A stretch of DNA of 64,000 nucleotides from Hepsetus odoe (GCA_017165825.1 CM029378.1:13317334-13381333), one strand, 5' to 3'; shown: positions 1-12,191, counted from the stretch's first letter. Made by a program: numbers and translations. The notes: generated by a model not told the origin, from the sequence alone.

Positions 1-1364
1 GGTTTGAAGAAGATAGCTTAGCCCCTGGAAATGAAACTTTTGGCATCTAGGTCTTGACATCCATGAAAACTAAGTTATGTTTCATAACAGGTCATTTCTG
101 GAATTCTGTACGTGCATGGGAAACCATAGCCCTGAAGCTACTCTAAAGTTTGACTTACTGTGAATAGGCCATCTTTAGTATCCAAATGGTCTGTAACACA
201 TGTGGTTTAGTTTAAACTGCTCTACATGGATGAGCTAGCCTGTAGGTCTGAGTAGGATTGTGTGGCAGTCAGCAGAGGGTCAGTGATGTCCTGAATGACC
301 TCAGCAGTGCAGTTGAATAGGCCTTTAGAAAGCTCTGGGGGGTGGCGTGCCTGCTGACTCAGGTAGGGCGCACCACCCCTGGCCAGCACAGCCATCACTC
401 CACTCTTTATAGAGTATAGAGCATGTCAGGATCCTAGTGCACACCTCACCACACGTCAAGGAGAAAAAAATCTACCCAAAGAGGTGAAGTTTGGACAAAA
501 CAAGCAGAGCCAAAGTGAGGAGCAACACGTTTCAATGCAGAGTGGCGTAGCGCTAAATGAAGAACCCAGGTAGGATAGCCTTGCAATCAAGGATGAGCTA
601 GTGATGCCATGGGCTTTCGGAGGGGGTGGGTGACTTTGGCAACCTGCTACTCCAGATCACATGGGAGTTCTATGGAGCACTGATTCGTCCCAGTGTATGG
701 GGCCGTATGTGTGTGTCTATTTGTTGAGTGTGTGTAAAAGAGAAAGTAGGAGCTCATTGTTGTGCGGTGGGTAACGGGTTGACTAGGTTCTTCTGGAATA
801 CTTGCAAATTTTGTGTGTCCAATGGCCGTTGTGGCATAGCAGTCTAGATGGATCCTTTGGAAATTCGGCAATGTAGATGTGAGAAGTCTTTGAGAATATT
901 CCCTCAGGCATGTTTAACTCTTTTGGGAATCCATTTAAGGTTTTTACACTAACAAAATGTTTGATTAGCTAGACTGTGATCTTTGGTATGAGAAAAGACC
1001 ACTGGATACAACCTGCTAAACAGCCATGACATTGCTTTCATGTTCCCAATTGTATGTTCATTTTTGGTTTGTTAATCTTTGTTTAGTCGTCCAGATCCAT
1101 TTATTGGTGTTCATTATTTATATCACGTTTGTTAATGTTTTGCACTTGTCAAATGTATTTTTTGTGCTGTCTATTAACAGTTTTATGCTTGGCTAATTGG
1201 CTGGTTTTTCATTACAATGATTTAAGCGGAGATAAATATTTTATCACTCAAAGATCATGTACATGTACATGTACATCATGTACATTTTTTTTTCCAACAT
1301 TATGTGATTTTTACAATGTCAACTGATTTATGAACTTCTAATCCTGTCATTTTCTGATCCCTAG
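1..1364. other. Upstream or intronic sequence of casp7, no exon recognised
   Basis: No convincing exon was found here on either strand. The stretch lies directly before the first recognisable casp7 exon, whose acceptor AG is at 1363-1364. That exon begins with the last base of a split codon, so at least one earlier coding exon must exist. It would encode the prodomain and is either to the left of the window or too short and divergent to recognise. Small open frames at 647-871 and 1129-1326 have no recognisable protein features. A short ACATGT tandem run lies near 1258-1280. Confidence 0.5.
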
Positions 1365-1827
1365 TAAGAAGAATAAGGATGGCAAGTTGCAGGATAAGGA
1401 CCATTCCTCTGAAGGCCATTACAGGATTGTTTCACCAGCATTCCAGTATAAGATGAGCCACCGGCGAGTGGGCAAGTGCATCATCATCAACAACAAGAAC
1501 TTTGATGAAAAGACAGGTAGGCCCTTTTTGAAATCTCTGCTCACTGCTGTTACAGTGGGAATGGAGTTCCTTTTATCATTTCATTAACAAATGCTGATAT
1601 GTTGGTTTTTCATTTTAAATTAATTTCTCATTATTGTGCAACATTATTAAACTAAACAAAAGACTCTTAAACTCTTAGACTCTAATAACGAATAACTTTA
1701 ATAGCATATTTAAAGGGAAAAATAAAAAAATAAATATAAAATTGCCTCTAAAGGGTTCTTGAGAGTGATGTCATAGAAAAAAACATCCTGTTTAACTGAA
1801 TTGGTCATTTAACAATATTTTTTGTAA

Positions 1828-1873
<46 letters not shown>

Positions 1874-4530
1874 TGAAGAGCCTTTAAATGTTTAATTGAT
1901 GTTCTAATTATCTGAGTATTCTATGCAACAGGAAGGCTTTTCATAGAGCCAAGCCAAACCAAAAACCATTCAGGACCATTCAACCATTTTAAGATTGTTT
2001 TAGGGAAAAAGATCATGTCAACAGCTTTTTATTCTGTGTACTTAAGGGATGAATGTACGCAATGGCACAGACAAAGATGCAGGAGAGCTGCTCAAATGCT
2101 TTAAGAACCTGGGTTTTGATGTTGCCATCTACAATGACCAGACATGTGCAAAAATGGAGCAGTTGTTAAAAGCGGGTGAGTGAAACAATCTAAAACAATA
2201 CTTCTTTAATTTATGCATTTTAATTTCAAATTTTATCATTGAGTATTCCACGGCTGCATCATGCTTTTTTGCTTTTTTCGTGGTATTAACTGTGGTTTAA
2301 TAAAGGTGTCACAGGGAAGGCTTTTCTGTTATCAGACAAATACAGAATTGATGTTTGTTATTAGCAATTTAGTATCACTCAAGTACATAGGTTAGATGCC
2401 ACTAAAATTTGTGTGGTTGTGGATTGTTTACAAAATCAGAATTTAGATGAAGAACCACAAGAGTCTTTTGTTCTGTGTGTGTGTGTGTGTGTGGGTGTGG
2501 GTGTTTTTGTCAGTCTCAGAGGAAGATCACAGTGAAAGCTCCTGCTTTGCGTGCATCCTGCTTAGCCATGGAGAGGAGGGCATGATCTATGGGACAGATG
2601 GGGCTATGCCAATCAAGAGCATGACATCACTCTTCAGAGGAGACATGTGCAAAAGCCTTGTGGGCAAGCCCAAGCTCTTCTTCATCCAGGTAAGTAAGAG
2701 AGAGAGAAAGAGATATATAGAGAGAGTATATTTAAATATTCATTCATTTGTTCTGGTGCATTTGTGGAGAACTGTTAATGTTAACACTTTATATTCACTT
2801 ACTGAGCAAACTTTTTTTTGTCCACTTGTGGAGGATATTAATGTGTTATTCTCACAGGCTTGCCGAGGTTCAGAGTTTGATGATGGCATTCAGACTGACT
2901 CAGGACCACCCAACGATACTATAGAGACAGACGCAAATCCTAGGCACAAGATCCCAGTGGAGGCTGATTTCTTGTTTGCTTACTCCACCGTTCCAGGTAA
3001 TGCACTGGTTGTGTTTTTCACTTTAAAGGGGATTGGGGCATTGAGCAGAATCCAGAAGTACATATCTCAAGGCATTCCCTTCATTTTACTCCTAGCTACT
3101 AAGATGCACTTATCCAGCTACTCTGACAGTTTTTAATGCCTAAAAGCAAAAGAAGCCAAAGTCTCTGAAAGTGCTTTGATCAGCGGCTGCCTAGTTGTTA
3201 CAGAATAGGCCACAGGATTGGAGGGTCTCAGGTTCGATTCCCAGTCGAGTAGGTTGGCCTGAGGTACCCTTGAGCAAGGTACCCCCCCTTCGCTGCTCCC
3301 ACTGCAGCTTTAACAGGCTGCCCCCTGCTGCATCGTGTGTATGGGTGAAAAGCAGAGGTTGTGTTTCTTTGTGGTTCACTGTGTGCTGTGCTGTGTTTCT
3401 CACTGACAAATGGTCATTTCATTAGCCACAACTTTAAAAACACAAGCAGGTAAAGTGAAAAACCTAATTATCACAATATAATGGCACATGTCAGGGGCAA
3501 AAAACAGTCAGTTTATAAAGTTTCAAAATGTGTTGAAAGCAGAAAAAATGGGCATGTGTAAACATCTGAGTTCAAAATTGTGATGGCTTCTGAACAGCAG
3601 GTGTTTTGAGGTGTTCCTGGTTTATGTGGTTAGTACCTAATAAAAATGTTCCAAAGATGGACAGCCAGTGAATGGACAAAATAGTCATCTGCACTCAAGC
3701 TCACTGATGCATGTGGGGAGCAAAGACTTGTCTATCTGTTTCGATCCAACAGAATATAGTGCTTCATTAAACCATTGCAACAGCAAGACCGGTTTCTCTG
3801 TTTTTGCTGTTCATTGGGATTGAGATCAAAAGATGAATATTTGATGAAAGAGTGGATTTAGTTTTTGTTTCCTGGTATTTACAGTTACATGAACATAGCA
3901 CCATTAGTATCTGACCACCCAGTTTTTCAAGTGAGACTAAATATTGGAGCATAATATGCTGACAGGTATTTGTTGCTACCTGAGTGTTTATTGTTCAACT
4001 GATGCTTCTATAACTAACTTCATATCTACTCTCAGCTGAATCTTTAGAGAGATGATGGGGCAGGCTTGATGTAGTTACCTCAAGCAAGGGGTAAAACTAC
4101 AAAGGGAACTGTATTCTAGGTTATTTTACATGTCCAGTTGTAAATACTTGGAAATAAAAGCTGACAATCTGATCTCTTATCTCATTTTCATCTTTAAACC
4201 TCAAACCTAAATGTCTTCTGTGCAAAAACAAATTGGCCTTAACCAATCAATCCATGTACTGTATGTGTAGTAGGTGCTTGACACACTGGTTCCTTTTTTT
4301 CAGGTTATTACTCATGGAGGAATCCCGGCCGGGGCTCTTGGTTTGTGCAAGCTCTTTGTAATGTCCTCAATGAGTTTGGAAAGCAGCTGGAAATCATGCA
4401 AATCCTTACACGGGTTAACTACATGGTGGCAACCAACTTTGAATCCTGGTCTGAAGATCCACGCTTCAGTGAGAAAAAGCAAATCCCTTGTGTGGTCTCT
4501 ATGCTGACCAAAGAGCTCTATTTCAACTAG
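1365..4530 (+). CDS. casp7: Caspase-7 (executioner caspase), 5'-partial
   Basis: Executioner cysteine protease of apoptosis, cytosolic, activated by cleavage by initiator caspases. Exons: 1365-1516, 2047-2175, 2520-2689, 2858-2996, 4304-4530. All introns are GT-AG and the frame closes exactly, giving 271 visible residues ending TKELYFN. The sequence shows the conserved GKCIIINNKNFD strand, RNGTDKDA, the catalytic His in LLSHGEE, and the catalytic Cys in the QACRG pentapeptide (Cys codon 2861-2863). The substrate-pocket segment STVPGYYSWRNPGRGSW spans the last splice junction. The large/small-subunit linker has IQTD followed by SGP, equivalent to the mammalian IQAD site, plus a second motif, IETD. 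The visible N-terminus (KKNKDGK) resembles the basic exosite of caspase-7. Human caspase-7 is 303 aa, so roughly 30-50 residues are missing upstream. Caspase-3 is the alternative, but the C-terminus, the linker and the neighbouring genes (plekhs1, dclre1a, nhlrc2, adrb1) favour caspase-7. Confidence 0.95.
1831..1873. repeat. (GT)n/(GA)n microsatellite in casp7 intron
   Basis: About 16 GT units followed by several GA units, in the intron between casp7 exons 1365-1516 and 2047-2175. A second, shorter interrupted GT run lies at 2474-2503, just upstream of the 2520 acceptor. Confidence 0.9.
3182..3425 (+). repeat. tRNA-derived SINE in last casp7 intron
   Basis: The start resembles a tRNA: an A-box-like GGCTGCCTAGTTG is followed about 40 bp later by a B-box-like GGTTCGATTCC. 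The body then shares GAGGTACCCTTGAGCAAGG with the minus-strand copies near 37.3 kb and 53.6 kb. It ends in a stretch resembling the reverse complement of the AAGTGACAACCCTTGTCATT tail seen there. Open frames on both strands here (3191-3409, 3195-3425) are by-products of the repeat. Confidence 0.75.
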
Positions 4531-6670
4531 TGACTTTCCGAACCACCTCAGACCATCTTTCAGCCTTTACATGTTAGGCATTTTTTAAACATTATACAGA
4601 TTTCCACATCATATTTCACCACTTCTTGCCTCTGACTTTAACAGAACAAAAGAAATGCCTCTTGCTGCCTGTGGTTAAACATTTGACAGTTTAAAGACTT
4701 TTGACAGCAGTAAAGAGACATCAGACTGACTGACTGACTGATGTGACCAAGCGGTCTCAATATTCAGGGATGATCCAGACCCAGCTGGAAGCGGTGTTTT
4801 TTTGTGTGTGAAATCAATTTTATTTCCTACGTTTCGCTGGGCACTTAGTAGATTCTTAGGTGAGATTCTTCTACTGGAACTCCAGTGTTGAAATGTTGGT
4901 GGTGGTTTTCCATTAAACACAGATGTCACTGTTCTTTGTCTGCTGGCAGTGTGAAATATCCATGTTATTTGACCAACTTGGAAGGATTGCTGCCATTTTA
5001 GGTGAAAAATTAGAGCATGTAGATTTTATATATATATATTCTAATTTTAAGATAACATAAGCATTTGCCCTCTGATATATAATGAAGATATATTATACAT
5101 TTGGATGACTGAGAAATTATATCTGTGGTCAAAAGGCAAGTAGAATAATAGTTGATAACTTGTAGGAAACACAATATAGTTTTAAACATAGTATTTTTTC
5201 CTACCACTGCAGCAAGAGATTAAATGTCAGCTGTCTGAAGTGGGCAGTGGCTAGACTTGGGAGACTAAGCTATATTGTTTTATAAGGAACTTCTACCGTT
5301 GCTATTTTTGGATAACAGAACCTCACCACTGACACAGCATTAGCATACATATGTGACAGATCGCTTCCACCTTCTGCTCTGCCCTCTGTAGGATTGAAGT
5401 ATATAATGATACAGTTATACACAAAGGAAAATACCTCTCGTTACAGTCCCAGCAAAAAAACAGGACTTGAATATGCATTTTTTCACAAAGTCGAAGGTGA
5501 TGAAGTCAGCAGTAAAATGCTTCTAGTTTTTATTGCTTGTCTTTCTAACTTTGACCAGTAGAGTCTATGGTGTTTTATCGTTGTCTTGTTATGGTTTTAA
5601 TTCGATTGGTTCAATCATTTTGTGGTTCCTAAATTTTGGATAAAAAATATTAACTTTTTACACATTTTCTGTTACAGCGGATTGAATAGTTGTAAAGACA
5701 CTGGCTTTGCCAGGATGTTCCCTTGGCTATACACTTAAAGCACAAGTGTTTAAGTTTGATTGAGGTGGTCTTACCAGTCCAGGGTTCAGATCAGGGCATG
5801 AATGGGCTTGGAGTGACATACATAGTAAAGTTTTTGGATAAAACAGAGCAATTTTTGTCAGTCTATCTTGCTTTCCTCAGATGGTGTTTAGGGCTAAAAC
5901 ACCCATTTATCTAATTTTATCATTGCAAAAGAAACATCTAAGTGATGTGTCAACTGTCCTTTTAAAAAGCATGCTTGAGAGTTGTCATTTGATATTTACC
6001 TGATGTTCTGTCTCAAGTCTTGTTTATAATCTACAGAGGCAGCTACTGTGTCTTACTGGTGACAAGTTTATTCATTTATCACGCATCTGTCCCAACCAGC
6101 TGGAATTGCTGTTTCGGTAATGCTCCAAAATTGCAGTCGTGTTGCAGTAGGAACCAGCAGAACTAGGGGTCTGCTCCGTTTTATTTCTTCTTTCAGTTCT
6201 TATGTATCTTCCTCATTCATTGATTCACTTTTTTTACCCGATCACATTCCGTCTGCAGTACATTTCAGACTGTATGGTGCAGACAGTACTGTCAGTGATT
6301 TAATCAGATTCTGATGGGACAGAATAGTGATATAGTGACACAGAATAGGACAGAATTTTTTTTTTCTCACAGTGGTTTGCCCAAACTGTATTGAAGGGAG
6401 AATTTCCACTTGTATTGGAATGAAATTAAAAAGCTTTACTTTGTTAAATGAAACTGTCCTCAGACATTAAATTTTTTGAAAAAATGAAAATATGATATTT
6501 TTGGAGTATGAAAGACCTCATAAAAATGTAATATTGTACAAATATTTTGATTACTGCCATACCTTTGGCCCCTTTTGGAACTGGGGGCTGTATTTTAATG
6601 AATTCACATGGAATGAATGCCTTTGTAAACCTTTTTTTGTTGTAATAAAACATAAATTCATCTTTATGTG
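4531..6670 (+). other. casp7: casp7 3' untranslated region (inferred)
   Basis: There is no coding sequence after the casp7 stop. The stretch is AT-rich, and the most convincing polyadenylation signal on the plus strand is AATAAA at 6644-6649, which would give a 3' UTR of about 2.1 kb. Several ORFs of 60-85 codons in it have no protein features. The extent of the UTR is inferred; a shorter form using an earlier variant signal is possible. Confidence 0.55.
6644..6649 (+). terminator. casp7: Candidate casp7 polyadenylation signal AATAAA
   Basis: Canonical AATAAA preceded by a T-rich stretch and followed within about 25 bases by more AT-rich sequence. It lies about 100 bp from the opposing signal of the minus-strand TRIM-like gene. 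Confidence 0.5.
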
Positions 6671-6751
6671 TTATGTCATCTGTCAATCAACATTGCTTAT
6701 AGTAACATATACTTCCAAAAAGCCATGCTGTTGAAGGCTGCATTTAAAATC

Positions 6752-6757
6752 TTTATT
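6752..6757 (-). terminator. Polyadenylation signal of the TRIM-like gene
   Basis: TTTATT on the plus strand reads AATAAA on the minus strand, about 50 bp past the TRIM-like stop codon at 6806-6808. This predicts a very short 3' UTR. Confidence 0.6.
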
Positions 6758-6805
6758 CAAATTCGAAATTCCTGCATTTCCCTTCTGTTCTCTCTGCATT
6801 TTCCA

Positions 6806-8833
6806 TCACAGCATGGGAGTGGATCTGGACGCGTCGCAGATCAGTAGTGGGTTCCAGTTGGTGCCCTGGTTATCATGGCCAGGACACACGGCCTGGTGAA
6901 GGGCATCTGTGAATGTGCCTGCACAAAAACTGTAGAGTGGGGTCATGGTGTCTGCCCCAAGGAAACAAACTAGGCCCCCATAAGAGCTGGAAAAGACCCC
7001 GATGCGCTGGAAGGTCCTGCCAGTTACGTGGGTAAGCTCACGCGGAGCCCCATTGTGCCATGCTGTGTAATTACCATTGAAGTATTCCACGCACCAAGAC
7101 TCAGGGCCACGGCCCAACCAGCAGTCCTCCTCACGACCCTTCCGGGGAATGCTAGGATAAGTGAGGCCAAGCTCCCAGTAGGTTTTACCACTGACCTGCA
7201 CCTCCCAGTAGTTGCGTCCCTCATTGAAGCCCTCTTTGCTTATGACATTCAAGGTGGTATCAAAGCGGGAAGGGTTCTCAGGCACTTCCTGCCAGATGTC
7301 TGTGTACGTAGCCAAATCTCCAGCCGGAGAAATGATGAGCTTTGGGTGAGCGGAGTCAGGGTTCAGGACCACTTTCTGGGCATCTGAGAAACACAAGGCA
7401 ACAGTGCATTTCTAATTATTTACTAGATACACTATAAAAATAAAGTTTCTTAGTTGGATCTACTTTAATAGAAAACTATCTAGGGGCCTTTTTAAGGGAA
7501 GTTTAAATAAACAGCCCTGAAAGTTCAAATCTAAACTCTACATCATAGTAAAATAGACCTGTATAATGGAGACAGTGTTCTATACGGTTCTATAATAAAC
7601 CATTTTTGGGATGGTTCTTTATAGCAAAAAAAAAAAGTTTTCATTTTTGTTAACAGTCAGGCTGCTTTACAGCCTTGTTTCTTTATTCCAAGTGGACACT
7701 TTAGGATTGAAACCTGGTTTATATAAGCACATTATAACCCGGATGACATGCACATTAATGTCTATAAAGCGTGATTGGCAGGACAGGAGGCTCACAGCTC
7801 TGGAAGAGTTTCTTGGTAACAGGAACCTGTGAGCGGATGAACACTAATAAATTGATGGTTAAACTGAGCAGCTGTTCATTCTTAAACCCATCCTGCTGGA
7901 TCAGCTCCGGATCTGTAATCCTCAGAGTCTCCGTTATTCTGTCAGATTCAGAATAAAAAAAAGGAGATCAGGGAAATCAGCAGAGAGAATAGGAACGGGA
8001 AGAAGGATGAATCCTATCCAGCATGCAAACTGATAGATTCAAGTTTTACTCTAAGTTTGTGTTGCCAAGGCAAGTATTTCACTGTGGCAACACTACTGAC
8101 TGAACTGTGGATCATTATGTGTATCTCTCTATGGTAGCGTGAACTTACCTTTCCTCTGTCTCTGAGATCTGTAAAGAAAGGAAGAAAGGAAGAAAGAAAG
8201 AAAAAGAAAGAGCATGAACCAATAGCCAAAATCGGCAGGGAGTCACACTGAAAGATTTCATTGTTGCCATTGGTGGTACATTGCCATCGCTGTGTTGTCT
8301 GTCTTCTTCCAGCTGTGTGGACATCTCAGCCAGCTGTTGGTCCAGGTCCTGGGTCAGGTGATAGCACCTCTCTATATTCTCCTCAAAGGCTCTCTCCATG
8401 GCCTCATCCTCCATGTCTATCTGACAGAGTGTGATCCGTAAGTCCTCATCTAGAACTCGTTTAATATCATCATATTTCTTCTTGATCTTTTCTTTCAATT
8501 CTTCTGTCTTTTTCTGAGAGGGAGGGTATATCAGAACCATTCAAACACAACAGAATCTTGCACATTCCTTTATATTGAATACAAACGTTTCAAGTTATAG
8601 CATCACTTACGCTGATGTCCATTTGTTTTGCTGACAGTTTTTTCATTCGGTATACAAGAATGTCCCTTTGCTTTTTCATCTTTTCTTGCTGTTTTTCTTG
8701 CTAGGTTTGTCCAGTTTAAAACAAGACGTTGTAAAAAAAGAAGATAGATGAACCCCATGTTTCCCCATATTAGCTTGAGTACATTACTTGGACTTAAACT
8801 GCTGCTGAATGAGCTTCTTACCTGAGCCCTCAT
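6806..8833 (-). CDS. RING-less TRIM-like protein: coiled coil plus PRY/SPRY (B30.2)
   Basis: Exons in transcription order: 8833-8822, 8700-8611, 8513-8280, 8168-8149, 7938-7796, 7383-6806. All are GT-AG and phases agree throughout, giving 358 aa. The 234-nt exon is the size typical of the TRIM coiled-coil exon, flanked by small exons as in TRIM genes. Residues about 5-112 are charged and coiled-coil-like (EELKEKIKKKYDDIKRV). From about 167 there is PRY (VVLNPDSAHPKLIIS) then SPRY (NYWEVQVSGKTYWELGL), ending at residue 358. There is no RING finger or B-box: the first exon supplies only MRAQ, an in-frame stop lies just upstream, and a TATA box sits about 105 bp before the ATG. B30.2 domains bind protein partners, often in immunity, but ligase activity would not be expected without a RING. 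An upstream RING exon spliced in from another promoter cannot be excluded. I do not recognise a specific family member. Confidence 0.82.
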
Positions 8834-8936
8834 CCCTACAGTCTCATCTCTCTGGTTTTAATGAAAAAAGTCTTCAAAGCTTTCCTCTCTTCCACTCCAC
8901 TGACAAAGGATTCCTCTTCACAGGCAGCCTCCAGCC

Positions 8937-8942
8937 TTTATA
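8937..8942 (-). promoter_or_regulatory. TATA box of the TRIM-like gene
   Basis: TATAAA on the minus strand, within GAATATAAAGGC. It would place transcription start near 8910 and leave about 75 nt of 5' UTR before the ATG at 8833. This supports a complete short first exon rather than a missing RING exon. Confidence 0.55.
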
Positions 8943-9770
8943 TTCCATTGCTGGGATGCCAAGGCTGGGGGCTGGTATGCATTGTGTCCATTATGACTAA
9001 GCCACTGTGTTTGTGCCCTAGGTAGTATTCAACTGTTGTGGATGTCTGTAAATCTACAGGTGTCACTTCTAAGAGAAAAGGAATTGTTCTGCGGCAGTCT
9101 AATTGCACTGCCCTCAAACAAAAGGTTGCATGCCAAACTAAACTCTATTTATATCTGCCACTCATATAAAAGGGGTTTGAAAGTGTCCAGGACACTTTAA
9201 ATAATGCAAGAACAAATCCCTGCCAAATTTTAAATCAGGGATCATAAATGGTTGAGGCACGTGGCAGGGCTGTCTGTAAGTGAATCAATAGGGATGATTG
9301 TTTTTCTGGCACAGTGAGGTCAATAAGACATCAAAGTGAGGAGTGTTAGATTTAATACAAGGCTTTTTACATCAGTACTGGGTGAACCAAGTAGGAAGTC
9401 ACAGTCATTTTAATGCACAGAGCTCCTTAAAATAGGCAGTGGCCCTGACCCTAATGGCCATTGTGAGTGGCATACACAAATGGTGGGAATGGAGCATGCA
9501 CACAAACCCAAGTGCCGATAGAAACGCCAAATCATTTACAGCTGTTGCCTGTCTCTCCGATGCTCCACAAAGAGAGAGTTGAAGGCCATCCTGACCAGCA
9601 TTCTGACCAGGGCAGAGGCATAATGAGCTGGCCAGATGACTATCCATCAGATGTATGCCAGTATGTCCTTTGACTTACACTACAATAAGGATGTCTTAAC
9701 ATTTTAAAAAGCAGTAGTGTTTCTCAACTTATTTTTAAAAATGTAACTCAGAAATGATCTATGCTGCTTA

Positions 9771-9990
9771 GGGGCCGTGGTGGCCTAGTGATTAGGGACT
9801 AGGCCCTAGGATCAGAAGGCTGAAGGTTCAAATCCCAGACCAGGAGTTTGCCCTGAGGTATCATCACTGCTGCACTGGATATAAACACAAACTTTTCAGT
9901 TTCCCAGTACAGAAGCTTCTTTTTACAATATCAATCAGTGTACATCTGTCTATTTATAAGAGCATCTGCCGAGTCTGACATCTAAATTTT
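9771..9990 (+). repeat. tRNA-derived SINE
   Basis: The head has a TGGCCTAGTGATTAGGGACT A-box-like segment and a GGTTCAAATCCC B box about 45 bp later. It is followed by CCCTGAGGTAT and ends near ATAAGAGCATCTGCCGAGTC, the tail shared with many fish SINEs and LINEs. Confidence 0.75.
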
Positions 9991-10554
9991 CTAAGTTAAA
10001 TGCACTCTTTCATAGAGCAGCAGACTAGTTTATCCTGCTTTCCTCGCCTGCATGCTGACTGCTTTCGACTGTCTGCTTTCGGCTTGTTAAACGCAGCCCA
10101 CATCTAATACTATATCTGCTCAGGAGATTTCTTGACAGGTGTTATTTCTAAACTCCCAAATCCACCCCCCTCTCCTCTTGAAAACCGGTTAGCTTTTATA
10201 TTGGTTATTGTTCATGTGTTCCTGGCAGTGCTGCTGGTCTGTTGTCTGGTTTTTTCTGGTTTTGTCTGGCTTGTTTGTTCTGGTTTCTTTCATTTGGTGG
10301 GCTTTTTCAGTAATGTGCCAGTTTTGTTCATTTTGTTTTTATTTTAGATGTTTGACAAATAGTGATTCTGTATTATTAATGTATTGACTTAATTCATTCT
10401 GTTTTGTTATTTTTTCCTTTTGGTTTACTTCAGGTTTCATTGACACTCTTCGGCAACGCAGGTTACTGCAAAGGCTGTTGCAATGCCTTCTAGCTGATCT
10501 TTTAATGTTCCTTTTTTGTGTTTATGCATCTGTGTTTTGCACTTCAGGTGGATG

Positions 10555-10735
10555 GAGATGCTAAATTGCCCCCAAGGAGTGAATGTGTGTTTGTGTGTGA
10601 GTGTGTTTGTCTGTGTGTCTACCCTGCGATGGACTGTCAGCCTGTCCAGGGTGTTTCGCCACCTTTCGCCCTGTGACAGCTGGGACAGACTCCACTGCCC
10701 CCCAGGTCCTTAATTAGGACAAGCGGCTATGAAAA
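10555..10735 (+). repeat. L2-like LINE 3' tail
   Basis: Contains the landmarks of the widespread fish LINE-2-like 3' end: CTAAATTGCCCCCAAGGAGT, a GT-rich stretch, CCCTGCGATGGACTG, CAGCCTGTCCAGGGTGTTTC, GCTGGGACAGACTCCA and AGGACAAGCGGCTATGAAAA. No coding part is attached. Confidence 0.7.
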
Positions 10736-10764
10736 TGAGTGAGAGAGAGTAGTATTTTTGGTAA

Positions 10765-11020
10765 GGTGGTTCAAGTCAAGTCAAGTCAAGTAGGATTTTA
10801 TTGTCATTTCAGCCATATACACAGTACACAGTGAGACGAAATAACGTTCCTCCAGGACCCTGGTGCTACACACAAGACAAGGCACAAGACAACATAAGAC
10901 ACAACATAATACACAAAACGGGGCAACAAGTGCAGACAAGACAGACAACAACAGACGGCACGACAGACAGTACATTCATCCGTAGAGGGCCGCAGTGTTG
11001 TGGAACAAAGCAGCCCAGGT
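10765..11020 (+). repeat. Dispersed repeat starting with a TCAAG pentamer array
   Basis: Begins with tandem TCAAG units, then TTTTATTGTCATTTCAGCC and GAAATAACGTTCCTCCAGGA. This consensus resembles a high-copy repeat of several teleost genomes. No coding capacity; the overlapping ORFs at 10781-11103 are spurious. Confidence 0.6.
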
Positions 11021-12191
11021 AGATTGGTTGAAGCTTTATGTCTTTCCCAGGCCTGGATGAGTAATTTGGCATCAATTTTAATAATGTTCTCTTTTTTTCT
11101 CATATCAATTGTCAGCCAGCTGGTATAAGGACTTCCTCCACTTTTTTTCCTTTGTGTGCTGTGATAGGCTCCTGCACTATGTGCAGTCCTACCCAGGATT
11201 ACATTTTTTTAATTCGCTTTTGGCTGAACAGAGGATGTAGGTGTGTAGTTACTCCTCTGGTGGTTTCTGCTTGACATCTTTGCTTGGAATGAACTCACCT
11301 GGCTATCAGCCAAGCACTGACACAAGGAAGTGAAATTTGGTGAAATAATGTGGCTCAGCCAGATGGCAGACTAGGCTGTGGTTTACACTCAGCTTTCAGG
11401 AACATGCAACGATACTGATTTGAGCCCTTCAACACGATAAAATAAGACAAGGCAATCGTTCATGTTTCAAAATAATAAATTCAAATACTGCAGTGCAGCT
11501 CCAGTATAGACATCACAGTGTGGTGATAGATACGGTCATCATAATCTGGATCACATTACAGTCTGATGAACACCAGTCACTGAGATTGAAAAAGAGCCAA
11601 ACCTCCTCCACTCACACCTCAAGTTTCTTACTGTCCTGCTTCCTTATCGGTTTCTCTCCTTTTAAACACACTGTCAACAGTGGCAGCCACCCACCTCAGG
11701 TACAGTAACACTTTATATTTTTAATAGTATTTCTATGTGTGGAAACTGAACTAGAAAAGTTATATGTTTATATTTTATATTTTTATCAGTTTTTTGTGAC
11801 AGCGCAGGATTTCAGTGGTGCCTCGGTACCAGTAATAATGATTACCTGCATTGTAAACAAAAGTGGATTCAAATCTGCCTTGTGGTCTTTTTAAATATTT
11901 ACAGGCTGTAAAAGCGTGACTTCATCCTTTGGCTCATTGCTCTTTTAAGTTTTGGAGACATTTTCTTTTTTTTTTGTTGCACTTAATCATAATGTTATTT
12001 GTTGTGTAGCACATGCGCACAATCCCGCACTGATGTTTTGTCTCAGTGTCTCAAAAAAGTCAGACATTCTTTTGAAAGCTGTCACAGTGTTGCAGCTCCA
12101 GTTTCACTCTAATTAACCAGTTTATTTCTCCTGTTTTTCAGCTTTTTACATAAACACAGTACGCAGTATTCTGCTGTTCACAAGTGATCAC

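Larger units (their letters stand above)
8950..12191. other. Intergenic region between TRIM-like gene and plekhs1 copy 1
   Basis: No gene supported. It holds a tRNA-derived SINE (9771-9990), an L2-like 3' tail (10555-10735) and a dispersed repeat (10765-11020). The rest is AT-rich single-copy-looking DNA. The 5' UTR exon(s) of the first plekhs1 copy probably lie near its right end. Confidence 0.6.

Noticed and set aside
7028..7387. 119-codon plus-strand ORF
   Set aside because: Antisense of the SPRY exon of the TRIM-like gene.
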